From IMG/VR virus record IMGVR_UViG_3300023210_000001, positions 1 to 64,000 of that record: DNA of 64,000 nt, one strand, 5' to 3'. Shown here piece by piece: positions 31,113-40,811 of this stretch. This stretch comes from a virus. The first letter of the stretch is position 1. Every line of letters begins with the position of its first letter. Under the pieces are notes generated by a model. It ran no database searches, was not told the origin of the DNA, and was given only the letters and a program-made list of their open reading frames with translations. The translations under genes were made by a program, and so were the position numbers.

Positions 31113-33043
31113 TACGATCCCGAGACATTAGAGAGGAAGAGCGTGTTCGTGTTTCCGTTTTGGCCTTCGAGATAAATGGTGTAATGACCGTTCTGGTCGA
31201 TCAGATTCGGACTCGAAGCACTGAGAGAGATACTTGCCGAAGTGGTCGAGTTCGCAAGAGTCCCCGATTGAACCAATGCGGTTCCGCCGAGTTTCGGAAG
31301 AAAGTTGATCCGATAAGTGAACGAAGTTGACTGGTTATGTCCTGTTCCGATGTTGAACAGCAGCGTGTTGTTCGAAGAAGGTATACCGGGTGAGAATTGA
31401 AGCGTGCTGATCGTCGGAGCAACGACGACTCCGCCATCAACCGATCCGTCGTCGTCGAAGTGGATATAGGTCGGATCGGATGATCCGAAGTCGTTGGCGG
31501 CCCATATCGCAACCGATTTCGGAGAGGTGGCGAATCCGAACGCCAGCGTACTGATCGTCGCCGGTGTCGATGCCGAGTATGGGAAGGATACAGACTTCAG
31601 TTCTCCGGAAGTCACATCGGCGAAGGTGTCGGAAGAGGATTGAGCCGCCCCCGTGTTCGTGATCCCGGCACCGATGCTGCGGCAATAAACAGTCGCATCG
31701 GTATTGGGCCATCCGAAGTCGGAAATCGTCACGGATCCGAGGTCCGTGGTAAAGTTGAAATCAGATCCCGCAACCGCCACCGTCGGAGGAGACGGAAGAA
31801 GTCCGGTGTCGGCGGTGGCGGTTGCGTAGATAATCGAGTTCCCTTTGACGGTTCCGTCTTCACTTTGGATCTCTGCGATAATCAGATCCGCTTCCTGTAG
31901 CGTCGCATTCAGCGTGATCGTCTTCTGCGTCAACGCTGCCGTCGGATAGGTCTCGGTCTGCGTTCCGCTGGCGACATTTGCGATGGCTGTCCCCGGACCC
32001 GCTTCGGAGTTTCCGCCTTTGTAACCCGTCAGGAAGTAGCGATATCCGGTTTGAGTGGTTCCGCCAGAATCCGTTCCGTAGCCTTCGGGATCGACAATGA
32101 TGTCCGGCCCGTCAATAACATCGCCGCCGGGAGGATGCCCGGTTGACGGCGGGACATCGGGAGATTCGCCGCTGCCCGCAACACAATCAGAGAAGATCAG
32201 ATAAGCATACCCGAGGACAAAATCAGCCGATCCGGTTTCCGCACGGAACTGGAATTGTAAGTTGTACATCTGTCCGCTATTTGTCGGAGTGAAGTCTATC
32301 GAAGTCAGTTCCTCGATCGGGATCTCTCCGGTCAAATCGGTGACTAAAGAAACCCCGGAAGTGGTCCACACTTGAACTGTCTTCATTCCGCCGTATGGTT
32401 TTGCGATGTTCAACTCGGTCGCAACGCCGCTCGCTCCGTGTTGTCTCCCGATCTCGTCGTTCCAAGTCGGGAAGAACGAAAACGGAATGGGGAAAGTCTC
32501 GCTTCCGTCGATCTCGGCGGAAGAGACCGACCGATATCGACTATCTGTCGAAGTGATCGCCCCACGAACGACGACGATGTTCTCTGGAGCATCTTGGACA
32601 TAGACTTGCTGTTCGATTTTCCGATTCAAGTTGGTGTGTATACGGATCAGACTTCGTTTCGCCGACGACCCGCTAGGGATCTGTCCGCCGTCCCCGGCGA
32701 TCAGATCTGCGGAAAACGCCATCGTCGAAGTGTTCGTCGTGAACAGTGCCTTGATCGAAATCGCTCCCGCCGCCGAAGTCCCATCGTCGTTGACTTCTTG
32801 GATCGTCGCCGAGTTTATCGTTTCGCTGTACTCGGCCATCCCGAACTTCAATCGAAGGACCGCACCGTTTCCGACCACTGTAGCGAAAGCACCCCCGACC
32901 GGATCGTGCCGTTGAGTCCCCACGATGGGATTCTTCGCCGACGACCCGGCTCGGTTCAAGAGGATCGAAACTCGGTCCTCGTAGTTGACATGGTTTCGGA
33001 TCGGTGCCGGGACGGGCTGTGGTGGATTCGAGAGGAGCGACAT
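31112..33043 (-). CDS. Large tail fibre-like protein
   Basis: 643 residues, Ser/Thr/Gly-rich and beta-rich throughout, with Ig-like or fibronectin-like strands (ASGTQTETYPTAALTQKTITLNATLQEADLIIAEIQSEDG). Pro-rich linker PDVPPSTGHPPGGDVIDGPD near 300-325. Structural; likely host-contacting fibre. Confidence 0.62.
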   Translation of the reverse strand: MSLLSNPPQPVPAPIRNHVNYEDRVSILLNRAGSSAKNPIVGTQRHDPVGGAFATVVGNGAVLRLKFGMAEYSETINSATIQEVNDDGTSAAGAISIKALFTTNTSTMAFSADLIAGDGGQIPSGSSAKRSLIRIHTNLNRKIEQQVYVQDAPENIVVVRGAITSTDSRYRSVSSAEIDGSETFPIPFSFFPTWNDEIGRQHGASGVATELNIAKPYGGMKTVQVWTTSGVSLVTDLTGEIPIEELTSIDFTPTNSGQMYNLQFQFRAETGSADFVLGYAYLIFSDCVAGSGESPDVPPSTGHPPGGDVIDGPDIIVDPEGYGTDSGGTTQTGYRYFLTGYKGGNSEAGPGTAIANVASGTQTETYPTAALTQKTITLNATLQEADLIIAEIQSEDGTVKGNSIIYATATADTGLLPSPPTVAVAGSDFNFTTDLGSVTISDFGWPNTDATVYCRSIGAGITNTGAAQSSSDTFADVTSGELKSVSFPYSASTPATISTLAFGFATSPKSVAIWAANDFGSSDPTYIHFDDDGSVDGGVVVAPTISTLQFSPGIPSSNNTLLFNIGTGHNQSTSFTYRINFLPKLGGTALVQSGTLANSTTSASISLSASSPNLIDQNGHYTIYLEGQNGNTNTLFLSNVSGS

Positions 33044-33786
33044 CAGCGTCCTTCCATTACAAGCAATGAGTCGATCAACGGCATCGGTCGGAGCAGTTTG
33101 AAGGAGAAGGTGATCTGCTTGTCGAGGTACGAGTCGATCGAGGTGTTCGCCCTCGGTCGGATTTCACGGACATCGAGATCGGAACCTCCGACCGAAAGGC
33201 TCAACGGTTGGATCAGGTGGCGTTGAAACCCGAGATCCTTCGGGATCCAACCGACCGCACGACCGAGTGCTGGTTCCGTGATTCGGAACAGATGCAGCGT
33301 GTCGAAGAACTCCGCCAGGGCCGAAAGTCGATTTCCGCCACCCTCCCAGATTTCGGAGATTATCACATCGTCCCATGCCTGTAGGTCTCGGATCGTAATA
33401 TTCGAAGAGAGCGTCGGTGTCGTCAGGATCTTGTGCCGTCGTGTCGCCGATCGGTAATAGTTGACGGTCCGGTCCGGGTTGTCCGGATACTCGATCGGCG
33501 TGTCGTAACCAGGATGGTAAATACAACGCCGAAGCGTGATATTGTTCGGTCGTTTGTAGCGGAGACCCAGTTGATCGAAACTCCCGGTGTCGGAGACGGC
33601 CAATGTCGTCGCCGCTGTGCCACTCGGGAAGTTCTCGGTCGTTGTACCCCAGGGAGCGTGAGAAGTCGTCAGGAGCGGGACACCAGAGGCTCTCGGAACC
33701 GCTCTCGCTTGCTGCGGAACCCGTGCCAACCCGGAGACACCGAGGTTCGATTGCGGATTCGTATCGACGAATCTTTGCGAGATCAT
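33043..33786 (-). CDS. Tail module structural protein
   Basis: 247 residues, not recognised. Contains FDQLGLRYKRPNNITLRRCIYHPGYDTP and IRDLQAWDDVIISEIWEGG. Four-base overlap with the upstream gene. Probably a distal-tail protein by position after the tape measure. Confidence 0.55.
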   Translation of the reverse strand: MISQRFVDTNPQSNLGVSGLARVPQQARAVPRASGVPLLTTSHAPWGTTTENFPSGTAATTLAVSDTGSFDQLGLRYKRPNNITLRRCIYHPGYDTPIEYPDNPDRTVNYYRSATRRHKILTTPTLSSNITIRDLQAWDDVIISEIWEGGGNRLSALAEFFDTLHLFRITEPALGRAVGWIPKDLGFQRHLIQPLSLSVGGSDLDVREIRPRANTSIDSYLDKQITFSFKLLRPMPLIDSLLVMEGR

Positions 33787-34613
33787 ACCGTTGATCCCGT
33801 GGTTCCGTCTCCAGTTCCGGTTCCGAAGAGATTGTCCGCCGGGTCAGCGTCGATCTTCTGTTCGAACAGGGTTCGGAGATTCCTCGGCAGAAGGTTGTCA
33901 GCGGTGATCGTGTAAACTCCGACCTCGCCCGTATCGCCGCCCGGTGAAGTTCGTGGATCGGCTTGATTCAAACGGTCGGTCCATTTCCCAGCCGCAGCAG
34001 CATTCGTCTTGTCGTCGAAGTTCCGGAGACGGCATTCGGTGATGTTCCCGTCGTCGTCATACAGGAAAGCATCGACAACTTGATGTTCGCCGAGCAACCC
34101 GAGCATTCGGCGTTGTCGAGGCATGAGGACATCTCGTTGATTCTTTTCGACGGTCCACAATCGACCGAGGATCGTGTTCGGTGCGGCAAGCATCGCTGCG
34201 TCACTATCGGAGGTTTGTAGGTCCGTTAGTTTCTCGATCCCGACTCCTCGAACGATCTGGAACGGTTGAACAGTTGTCTCTGCTTGCCCTGACTGATAGC
34301 AGATAATCAGTCCAGTATCGCCGTAAGCCCAGTTATCAGATGTCGGCGTGTAAAATGTTGCCGGAGCAAAGAAATCGTCAGCGATAGCACTGCCGTCAAG
34401 GAGATCATTGGTTGCATCCAGACCGCAACTGTTCATTGTGTACGGCGAGCCGGAGTGGTCGGTAGGTCGATTGGATTGGCCAGTCGAAGTCGAGATTTTA
34501 TGAACTTCGTATTCGTTCAAGCCCAGAGAATTCTCGTGGACAAGAAACTTAATTGCTTCTCCTAATGCGATCTGGAGATAGCCGTGACCTGATCCGCTAA
34601 ATGTTGTCGCCAT
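33783..34613 (-). CDS. Tail module structural protein with an atypical N-terminal half
   Basis: 276 residues. The N-terminal part (34270-34613) is encoded by DNA visibly poorer in TCG/CGA than its surroundings and reads HGYLQIALGEAIKFLVHENSLGLNEYEVHKI; the C-terminal part is in the usual composition. Possibly a mosaic. Lies next to the tape-measure gene. No motif recognised. Confidence 0.55.
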   Translation of the reverse strand: MATTFSGSGHGYLQIALGEAIKFLVHENSLGLNEYEVHKISTSTGQSNRPTDHSGSPYTMNSCGLDATNDLLDGSAIADDFFAPATFYTPTSDNWAYGDTGLIICYQSGQAETTVQPFQIVRGVGIEKLTDLQTSDSDAAMLAAPNTILGRLWTVEKNQRDVLMPRQRRMLGLLGEHQVVDAFLYDDDGNITECRLRNFDDKTNAAAAGKWTDRLNQADPRTSPGGDTGEVGVYTITADNLLPRNLRTLFEQKIDADPADNLFGTGTGDGTTGSTV

Positions 34614-34620
34614 TTTTCCC

Positions 34621-37600
34621 CTATGTCAGAGCGGCAGGTCCAAGCCCGCCGCTGGTGAGACCGCTATCCTCGATGGATTGTAGCGTATCCCGTATCTCTG
34701 TGAGAAGGCTTTCGACTCCTCGGTTTGCTTCTCGGATCGACGATCCGATCTGAGAGATTGCAACATTCTCCGGTCCTGCGACCACTCCTCGGACCGTGGT
34801 TGAAGAGGCGATGATCTCCTCGGTCGGGATTTCCGTGATGTTCGCCGTGTTTTCCCGTTGAGAAAGGAATCCGATGAATCCCATGATCGCACCGAAGCCT
34901 TCTGAGCCGACGAATTTCTTCATACCTTCGCCGAACAAACTTCCCATCGAATCGGCGATGTTCGACACCGCCTTCGTCACGGACATTTCGAAATCTCCGG
35001 TAAACGATTTCGTGAAAAGTTTGAACGCATCTTCTCCGGTCTTCGCCGCCTCGATCAACGAACTCCCCATCGTGTCGCTGACCCTGGTCAATCGAAGTTC
35101 TTCTTTTGTTTTTTCGACGGTTTTGTTTTTCAGATCGAACAGTTTTCTCGCCGCCGCCAGAATTGCATCTTGTTCCAGGACAAGCATCCCGGAGACCGAA
35201 AGTTCCTGAGCCAACGATTCGAGAAAATTGTCTTGAGCGATCAATCTTCGAGCGTCGTCGGTTAATCCGACGAGAGCGAGATCTTCTCGGGCTTCTTTTA
35301 TTTGTTGCTCGAACTCGATGCTCTTCGTTCTGTATTCTTCGTTCCCGATTTTCCCGTCTTCGAGGGCAATCAGTTGGCGAGCGAGATCGAGAATTTCGTT
35401 CCTTTTCCCTGCGTCCGCCCCGAGCGTCTCCAATTGTTTTTCGAGGACTCCGAGATATTCCTCTTCCGCCATTCGACGCAACTCGGATCCGACCAGTCCG
35501 ATCGACGCCGATTCTTGTCGAATCTTTTTGATTCTCTCTTCGAGGTCGATTCGTAACTGTTCCACCGTTCCGAATCGTTCCAGATCCAATTGTTGTCCGG
35601 CTAGATCGATGATCGTTTGTTTCGCTTCGATGTGTCCATCGTATTCGTCGAGTTGTCGACGGAGAGCGGCTAGTATGTTGTCCTCTTCCTGGATTCGTTG
35701 TTCGGCTCCTTCGAGTCCGAGAGCAACATTCGCCGCCTCCGTGTCTTCGATTTTGTTGAGGATTTCGAGTCGTGCTTTTTCGAGTTCTTCGAGTTCTTTC
35801 GTCGCTTCAATCTTTCGCTCGTCGAAGATCTTGCTCTTCTTTTGTGCGATACTTTGGGCCAAGGTTACGGAGTCGACGACGCCTTGAAGAGTTATCGCCA
35901 TTTCTATAGATTCGAGTCTGTCCGTGTACAGAGCGTTGACATCTTTCGAGATCCGTTTGTGTTCCGCCATGAGAGTGTTCGCAGCGTTGAGAACTTCGCT
36001 CATGGACTTAAGTCGATCGTTCAAGAACGCATCGGCGATCCCCTCCGCATCCAACCCTCCAACCTGTCCGACGGTCATCTCGGCCTGGAGTCGATCGTTT
36101 GCGTCCAGCGGTTCGAACCCGTGTTCGGTTCCATCCTTGATCTTTTTTCTTTCGAGTTCCATCTGTTTGTCGAACTCTTCCACGACTTCCGTGATCCGTT
36201 TTTCGAGTTCTTCGACCGTCAGTCCGGTGACATTTGCGAAGATCCCGTCGACGCCTTCTTGGATGTTTTTCAGACCGCCGTCGAGCAAGACATCCGCTTC
36301 CGTGATCCCGTCGTTCGCTTGTTCGGTCAATCTCTCCTGCAACTCACCGACCCGACGCTCTTCTCGGTCGATGAACTTGCTGAGTTTTGCGATTTCGGAC
36401 AGTCGGGCCTCTTGTGTTTTTTCCAGGTCTTTCATCAGTTGAATCTGAGAACCGGCAATCGTTCCCGCCCGATCTTCCACCACGAGCCGATATAAAAGTT
36501 CCTCCGATCCTTCAAAGTCCGACAGTTCTCTCTTTGCGGTTTTCAGTTCCTTTTCCGGATCTTTCAAATGCAGTCGAATCAAAACATCGTCGAATCTGTC
36601 AAACACTTCCTCAAATATGCTTCCGATAGGAGCCAACGCCTTCAAGAATTGATTTCCCGCCGACTTGAACAACGCAAATATCACGGCACGATTGTCGACG
36701 AAGACTTTCATGAACGCTCCGCCGATCAGTTGACCGACGCCCAACCAGATCGTCAGATGAGATTTGACGAGATTTCCGAAAAACGCTCCGATCCTTTCCG
36801 GGTGAGTCAACAAAGAGATCAAATTGTCGCCGGTGCTGGAAACCACTTCCTCGATCGCCGTCTTGACCACGACCAGGGCGATACCCAGATCTTCGAAAAA
36901 CTTGTTGATCCCGGGAGCGTGTTCGGTGATCCAATTCGAAATGCTCTCCAACGCCGAACCCAAACTGAAAGCAATCGAATCTTGAAGCGGGATCGCATTC
37001 AATTGTTGAAGTGATCCGATGAACGATCCCATCGCCGGAGCGACACGAACCGAAAGATTCGTGAAAAAGTTCGAGAACGACGACCCTATTTGTTGGAACT
37101 TGAGTGCGAAGGTGTCAACCTCGTCTCCGAGTTTCCCGAGAGCGTGTCGACCTCCGTCGAGCGTTGCCGTCAAGAACGCAACCCGTTTGTCGCTGTCGGT
37201 TAATTCTTCGACCAGTATTCCGAGTTTCGATGCATAAGCCTCGTTCGCCTTAGTAACTTGGACGATCAATCCGAGGTTGTCGAGGATTAGTCTACTTTGT
37301 CGACCGATCCCGACCACGATATCCGTCAACGCTTCTTCTGACGATCGCCCCGTTGCTTGACCGAGACGACGAGCGATTCGGAAGATCTCGGCCATTTCTT
37401 CGATGTTGCTACCGACTCCGAGGATCGCTGCGTTTGAGACTTGCGTCATGATCGCCATGTCGGAGACGGTTCCACGCATCGCATCTCGGAAGATACGCAA
37501 AGCCTCGGGAGCCGTGGTTCCGAGCGTTAAAGATAATTGTCGAAATGCGACCGCAGCCTGTGTTGCTTGTTCCGCTTGTTGTGCCAACTTTAAAAGAGCG

Positions 37601-37884
37601 AATCCTCCAGCCAACGCACCGAGAGCCATACGCATCGGATTCAACTTCGCCACGACATTACCGATCGCCGACTTCACCTTTTTTAGTGCTTTGACGAAAG
37701 TTCTCATCGGGAGAGTCAAGGCTTTGAACGAAGCCTTGCCGACCCTGGCGATCGCTTTGAATGTGGCGGTGATGGCCTTCCCGATGGTCTTCACCGTTGA
37801 ACCTGCGGTGCGAACTCCTGCGAGGAAGCCGGTATTGTCGAGCGTGATGGTCGCCGTTATCGCTCCGACATTGAACTCAGCCAT
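34621..37884 (-). CDS. Tail tape-measure protein
   Basis: 1087 residues, the longest gene here. Ala/Gly-rich N-terminus with hydrophobic helices (about 1-120), then hundreds of residues of heptad-rich coiled coil (LERKKIKDGTEHGF, RLQAEMTVGQ, ELEELEKARLEILNKIED), and a Gly-rich end. This is the standard tape-measure build; it sets tail length and is ejected with DNA. Follows the chaperone pair, as expected. Confidence 0.92.
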   Translation of the reverse strand: MAEFNVGAITATITLDNTGFLAGVRTAGSTVKTIGKAITATFKAIARVGKASFKALTLPMRTFVKALKKVKSAIGNVVAKLNPMRMALGALAGGFALLKLAQQAEQATQAAVAFRQLSLTLGTTAPEALRIFRDAMRGTVSDMAIMTQVSNAAILGVGSNIEEMAEIFRIARRLGQATGRSSEEALTDIVVGIGRQSRLILDNLGLIVQVTKANEAYASKLGILVEELTDSDKRVAFLTATLDGGRHALGKLGDEVDTFALKFQQIGSSFSNFFTNLSVRVAPAMGSFIGSLQQLNAIPLQDSIAFSLGSALESISNWITEHAPGINKFFEDLGIALVVVKTAIEEVVSSTGDNLISLLTHPERIGAFFGNLVKSHLTIWLGVGQLIGGAFMKVFVDNRAVIFALFKSAGNQFLKALAPIGSIFEEVFDRFDDVLIRLHLKDPEKELKTAKRELSDFEGSEELLYRLVVEDRAGTIAGSQIQLMKDLEKTQEARLSEIAKLSKFIDREERRVGELQERLTEQANDGITEADVLLDGGLKNIQEGVDGIFANVTGLTVEELEKRITEVVEEFDKQMELERKKIKDGTEHGFEPLDANDRLQAEMTVGQVGGLDAEGIADAFLNDRLKSMSEVLNAANTLMAEHKRISKDVNALYTDRLESIEMAITLQGVVDSVTLAQSIAQKKSKIFDERKIEATKELEELEKARLEILNKIEDTEAANVALGLEGAEQRIQEEDNILAALRRQLDEYDGHIEAKQTIIDLAGQQLDLERFGTVEQLRIDLEERIKKIRQESASIGLVGSELRRMAEEEYLGVLEKQLETLGADAGKRNEILDLARQLIALEDGKIGNEEYRTKSIEFEQQIKEAREDLALVGLTDDARRLIAQDNFLESLAQELSVSGMLVLEQDAILAAARKLFDLKNKTVEKTKEELRLTRVSDTMGSSLIEAAKTGEDAFKLFTKSFTGDFEMSVTKAVSNIADSMGSLFGEGMKKFVGSEGFGAIMGFIGFLSQRENTANITEIPTEEIIASSTTVRGVVAGPENVAISQIGSSIREANRGVESLLTEIRDTLQSIEDSGLTSGGLGPAALT

Positions 37885-38245
37885 CCAGTACCCCGAGCAT
37901 TTTGTTCAACTCTTGCACCATTGCCGTAGCATCCTTTTCTCGACTGTGAGATTGTTCGATCGTCGAATCGGTTTCCTTCAAAAACTTCTCAAGAGGCTTT
38001 TTCGAGAGCATGGAAGAGGCTCCCAACGCAACCGCAAGAGTCCGATCTCTTTGTTTCTCAACCGCTCTGATCTTGAAGTAACGAAACGCATCAACGAGTC
38101 GAGAGAAATGCCACCCATCATGCCAACCGTAGATGGTCGCCTCGGACAAGCCGTTTTCCAACAAGAACAAAAGCAATTCGTCGATCGGGTATTCTTGCTC
38201 CCCTAGTTCCCCCCCAGGGGCGTCGCCTTCAGGAGCCTCTTCCAC
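37877..38245 (-). CDS. Tail assembly chaperone, frameshift extension (gpT-like)
   Basis: A 122-codon frame downstream of and overlapping the 147-residue gene in the -1 frame; it overlaps the tape-measure start by 8 bp. The overlap contains seven G (38209-38215), a G-GGG-GGG slippery heptamer, placed so that a -1 slip fuses ...TPLGG to ELGEQEYPIDELLLFLL. Matches the lambda G / G-T arrangement. Separate initiation at the ATG at 38245 is possible but less likely. Confidence 0.75.
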   Translation of the reverse strand: MEEAPEGDAPGGELGEQEYPIDELLLFLLENGLSEATIYGWHDGWHFSRLVDAFRYFKIRAVEKQRDRTLAVALGASSMLSKKPLEKFLKETDSTIEQSHSREKDATAMVQELNKMLGVLDG

Positions 38246-38646
38246 TTTCCCATCGTTTTCTCCGTCAAGTTCGTTTCGATCACCGAGGAAAGCAAATCAA
38301 CGAAGTCGTCGAGAGACAGTTGATCCATCACTCGGTCCTTCGTGATCTGTTGCTTCCCGTCGGAGAGCGTCGTCGATTCGACGATGATGTAAGTCAGTTC
38401 GTCAGCACACGATTCGAGAACTTGCGGAATCATCGCCACAATATCCCCGACCTGCATCGTCCCGCCTTCGGACTTGGAATCAATGAGGCTGAATACCTCG
38501 CCGACGACTCGGGCAAGGGTAGAACCCATCACCATAGCCTTCCGCACGGACCACTTTTTGATCCGTATCTTTTCCCCGTCTTCGAGCGTGACGATCGAAT
38601 CTTTTCCGAACGCTTTCTCGATCGCCACCGTCGTTTTCTCGGTCAT
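38203..38646 (-). CDS. Tail assembly chaperone (gpG-like)
   Basis: 147 residues, helical, with IRIKKWSVRKAMVMGSTLARVVGEVFSLI and the end KWKRLLKATPLGGN just past the G7 run. Located between the tail tube gene and tape measure. Produces a short form and, by -1 frameshifting, a long form that together chaperone the tape measure. Confidence 0.82.
   Translation of the reverse strand: MTEKTTVAIEKAFGKDSIVTLEDGEKIRIKKWSVRKAMVMGSTLARVVGEVFSLIDSKSEGGTMQVGDIVAMIPQVLESCADELTYIIVESTTLSDGKQQITKDRVMDQLSLDDFVDLLSSVIETNLTEKTMGKWKRLLKATPLGGN
38209..38215 (-). other. -1 ribosomal frameshift site (G GGG GGG)
   Basis: Minus-strand CTG GGG GGG AAC TAG in frame 0. A slip of one base gives ...GGG GGG GAA CTA, entering the 37877-38245 frame. 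The stop codon follows one codon after the slip site, which favours frameshifting. Confidence 0.8.
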
Positions 38647-38673
38647 CGTGAAACCCCTTCTTCACAGGTTATT

Positions 38674-39465
38674 CTAGACATCGGTCTTGAAGTACGAACG
38701 ACCGATCAGGCCGTTCTTGACCAGACTGGTGATGGTGATCGGCAAGGACTGTAAGCCGTCCACCGGAATGTTCATCGGCCCGCTCGGAGTGACCAACGCA
38801 TCGTCGAGTTCCATGATCTGGAGTACGCCGCCCTCGTTGTTGAGAATGTGGAACTGAACGCCGCCGTGATAGTTCGTCTCTCCGAAGAGTTCCGTCTTCG
38901 TCGCCGCCGTCAGAGCCACCGTGTAATCGACTCGGATCTTCGTTGCGTCTTCGATGGTGGCTGCGGTGCTGCCAGCGGAGATGACTCCGGTGGATTCGTT
39001 GATGGCGTATCCGGTGACAGCGGTCAATGCGGTTTCGTCGCCTTCGAGATACACCACCACCGAACTTGCGACAGGGATATTCGACAGGGTGAAGGTGTCG
39101 CCCGCTGCATCCTCGCTGAGAACCTCGGAGAACGGGTAGTTGATCGTCCCGGTGTCATCAGGGGCACCGCCATACAATGCGAGCCTGAGGTTGTCGCCGT
39201 TGATCTCGTTCAGCGTCGCATCAATCGTCAACGAACGAGAGTTCATGATCCGTTTCGCCAGAGCATTCTTCCCGTCGTGAACGGAGAAGTGTTCGAGGAA
39301 CTCCGCCGCCGGGGTACAAGTGAGATCGGAAAGGTCGCCAAGGTCACGCCATTTCTGGTTAGCGACCGCAACCGTCTCGTCTTTGAAAAACAATTTCACG
39401 CCGTGGGCGATCGATGTGTTTCTCGAAAGGTTAGGGGTAGGAAAACCCGCCACCATGTCAGCCAT
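38674..39465 (-). CDS. Major tail tube protein
   Basis: 263 residues, beta-rich with regular hydrophobic strands (SLTIDATLNEINGDNLRLALYG, DTFTLSNIPVASSVVVYLEG, VQFHILNNEGGVLQIMELDDALV), typical of phage tail tube proteins. Sits between the tail completion genes and the chaperone pair, the usual place. Confidence 0.8.
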   Translation of the reverse strand: MADMVAGFPTPNLSRNTSIAHGVKLFFKDETVAVANQKWRDLGDLSDLTCTPAAEFLEHFSVHDGKNALAKRIMNSRSLTIDATLNEINGDNLRLALYGGAPDDTGTINYPFSEVLSEDAAGDTFTLSNIPVASSVVVYLEGDETALTAVTGYAINESTGVISAGSTAATIEDATKIRVDYTVALTAATKTELFGETNYHGGVQFHILNNEGGVLQIMELDDALVTPSGPMNIPVDGLQSLPITITSLVKNGLIGRSYFKTDV

Positions 39466-39476
39466 TTTGATTTCTC

Positions 39477-39908
39477 CTAGTCAGGAATCAGTTCCAATTG
39501 TATCGAGAAGGCAGAAGCAAATCTTCCGCTCTCGGTTCGTTCGATCAGGTCTGGAGCCGCCAACGAACGGGTTTTCAAAATCACGAACGACTCTCCCGAA
39601 TCGCTCGTCGCAACAAATCTTTTTTTGTTCAAAAGATGATCAAATGTCGGCGACAATGCAGACACCGCATCGAGTCTTTTCTTTCTCGTGGTCAAGATCC
39701 GGACGGTCCAGTTCAGATGAAGATGTTGGAACTCCGTCATGTGGTCCGCTCCTTCGTCAAATATCACGAACTGGTCAAGTATCACATCCGGATCGTCGAC
39801 GAAATTCTCGGCGAAGAGGTTCGTCCCCTTCGTCAAGCCGAGCGATGAGACGCTGGCGAGGTAGTTCGCCAGAGCGTCGAGAAATCCTGTCGTCGTTTGA
39901 TTCGTCAT
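39477..39908 (-). CDS. Tail terminator/completion-like protein
   Basis: 143 residues from the ATG at 39908. N-terminal helix FLDALANYLASVSSLGL, then strands ending FASAFSIQLELIPD, the size and order of tail terminator (gpU-like) proteins. Assignment is mainly by synteny. Confidence 0.6.
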   Translation of the reverse strand: MTNQTTTGFLDALANYLASVSSLGLTKGTNLFAENFVDDPDVILDQFVIFDEGADHMTEFQHLHLNWTVRILTTRKKRLDAVSALSPTFDHLLNKKRFVATSDSGESFVILKTRSLAAPDLIERTESGRFASAFSIQLELIPD

Positions 39909-40528
39909 TAATTCCCTTGTTGAAGCCGGATTTGTCGAACCCACGCTTCCCCCATTTTACGGAGAAACCTCTTCGGATTTCGAGCCATCTTTCTGATTGT
40001 ACCGGAAAAGTATCTGTTCGGTCCACGCTTGCTTCCGTAGGACTTCATTTTCGGAGCCTTGACCGATTTGGCAAATATGAAATCTCGACCCGCCACCGCT
40101 CCTCCCGAGTTCCTGGATTGAGACAATCCTCGTCGACTGCCTTTCTGCGGTCCGGTTCTCTTGCCTAGTCTCGTGATCGGGATGTAAAGGGCTTTCGCTT
40201 TTTTCGGACGAATGATTCGCTCTCGGAATCCTCGATCCATGACTTCGGCATAAACTCGATTGAAGCCAAAGATGTACATCCCTCGCTTTTTGTCGATTCT
40301 CTTTCGGATCACTTTTTCGGAATCTCTGAGTTCGCCGAAGTCGACGGGAGCCTTCAACTTCGATTCCGTGACGATCATCGTTGCACCGAAATGAAGCAAC
40401 TTGTCCGTCGTCGTTCTGGTCGGTAGCATTTTGTTCAGTTTTTTCACCAAACGATCGATGTCTTGCGATCTGAAGCCGATTTCACTCAATTGATGAATCC
40501 CTGACCAGTGTACAGTCGTAACCGACAA
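39908..40528 (-). CDS. HK97-gp10-like neck/tail completion protein
   Basis: 206 residues. Helical N-terminus (LVKKLNKMLPTRTTTDKLLHFG), ESKLKAPVDFGELRDSEKV, a pattern of HK97 gp10-type proteins (KAPVDTGxLRxS). Very basic C-terminus. TTG start at 40526-40528, giving a 47-bp overlap with the upstream gene; a Met at codon 34 is an alternative. Confidence 0.65.
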   Translation of the reverse strand: MSVTTVHWSGIHQLSEIGFRSQDIDRLVKKLNKMLPTRTTTDKLLHFGATMIVTESKLKAPVDFGELRDSEKVIRKRIDKKRGMYIFGFNRVYAEVMDRGFRERIIRPKKAKALYIPITRLGKRTGPQKGSRRGLSQSRNSGGAVAGRDFIFAKSVKAPKMKSYGSKRGPNRYFSGTIRKMARNPKRFLRKMGEAWVRQIRLQQGN

Positions 40529-40811
40529 GCGATCCGGCGGAACTGTAAATCTCGCCGACCGCTTCGATTCTGTATCTCTTCATCTTGTTGCTCTGTAATT
40601 CGATGACATCTCCTTCTTTGATTTTCCAGTTTTTCTCGAATCTCGCCGATCCGTCACTGACCGCTTCCATTCCTTCGGCGGTGATGACGATCGAGCGATT
40701 GAATCGGAGCCATGCCGGAATTCTCGATTCGACGAGTTCTGCCGTGAAATCGCTTCCGAGTCCGCTCGGATCACCATCTCGGAAAAGTTTCACCGTTGCG
40801 TTCGTTCTCAT
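40482..40811 (-). CDS. Head-tail connector-like protein
   Basis: 109 residues from the ATG at 40811 (MRTNATVKLF). Beta-rich with VIELQSNKMKRYRIEAVGEIY and VGYDCTLVRD, as in head closure (gp16 / stopper) proteins. Overlaps the minor head gene by 4 bp. Confidence 0.6.
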   Translation of the reverse strand: MRTNATVKLFRDGDPSGLGSDFTAELVESRIPAWLRFNRSIVITAEGMEAVSDGSARFEKNWKIKEGDVIELQSNKMKRYRIEAVGEIYSSAGSLVGYDCTLVRDSSIE

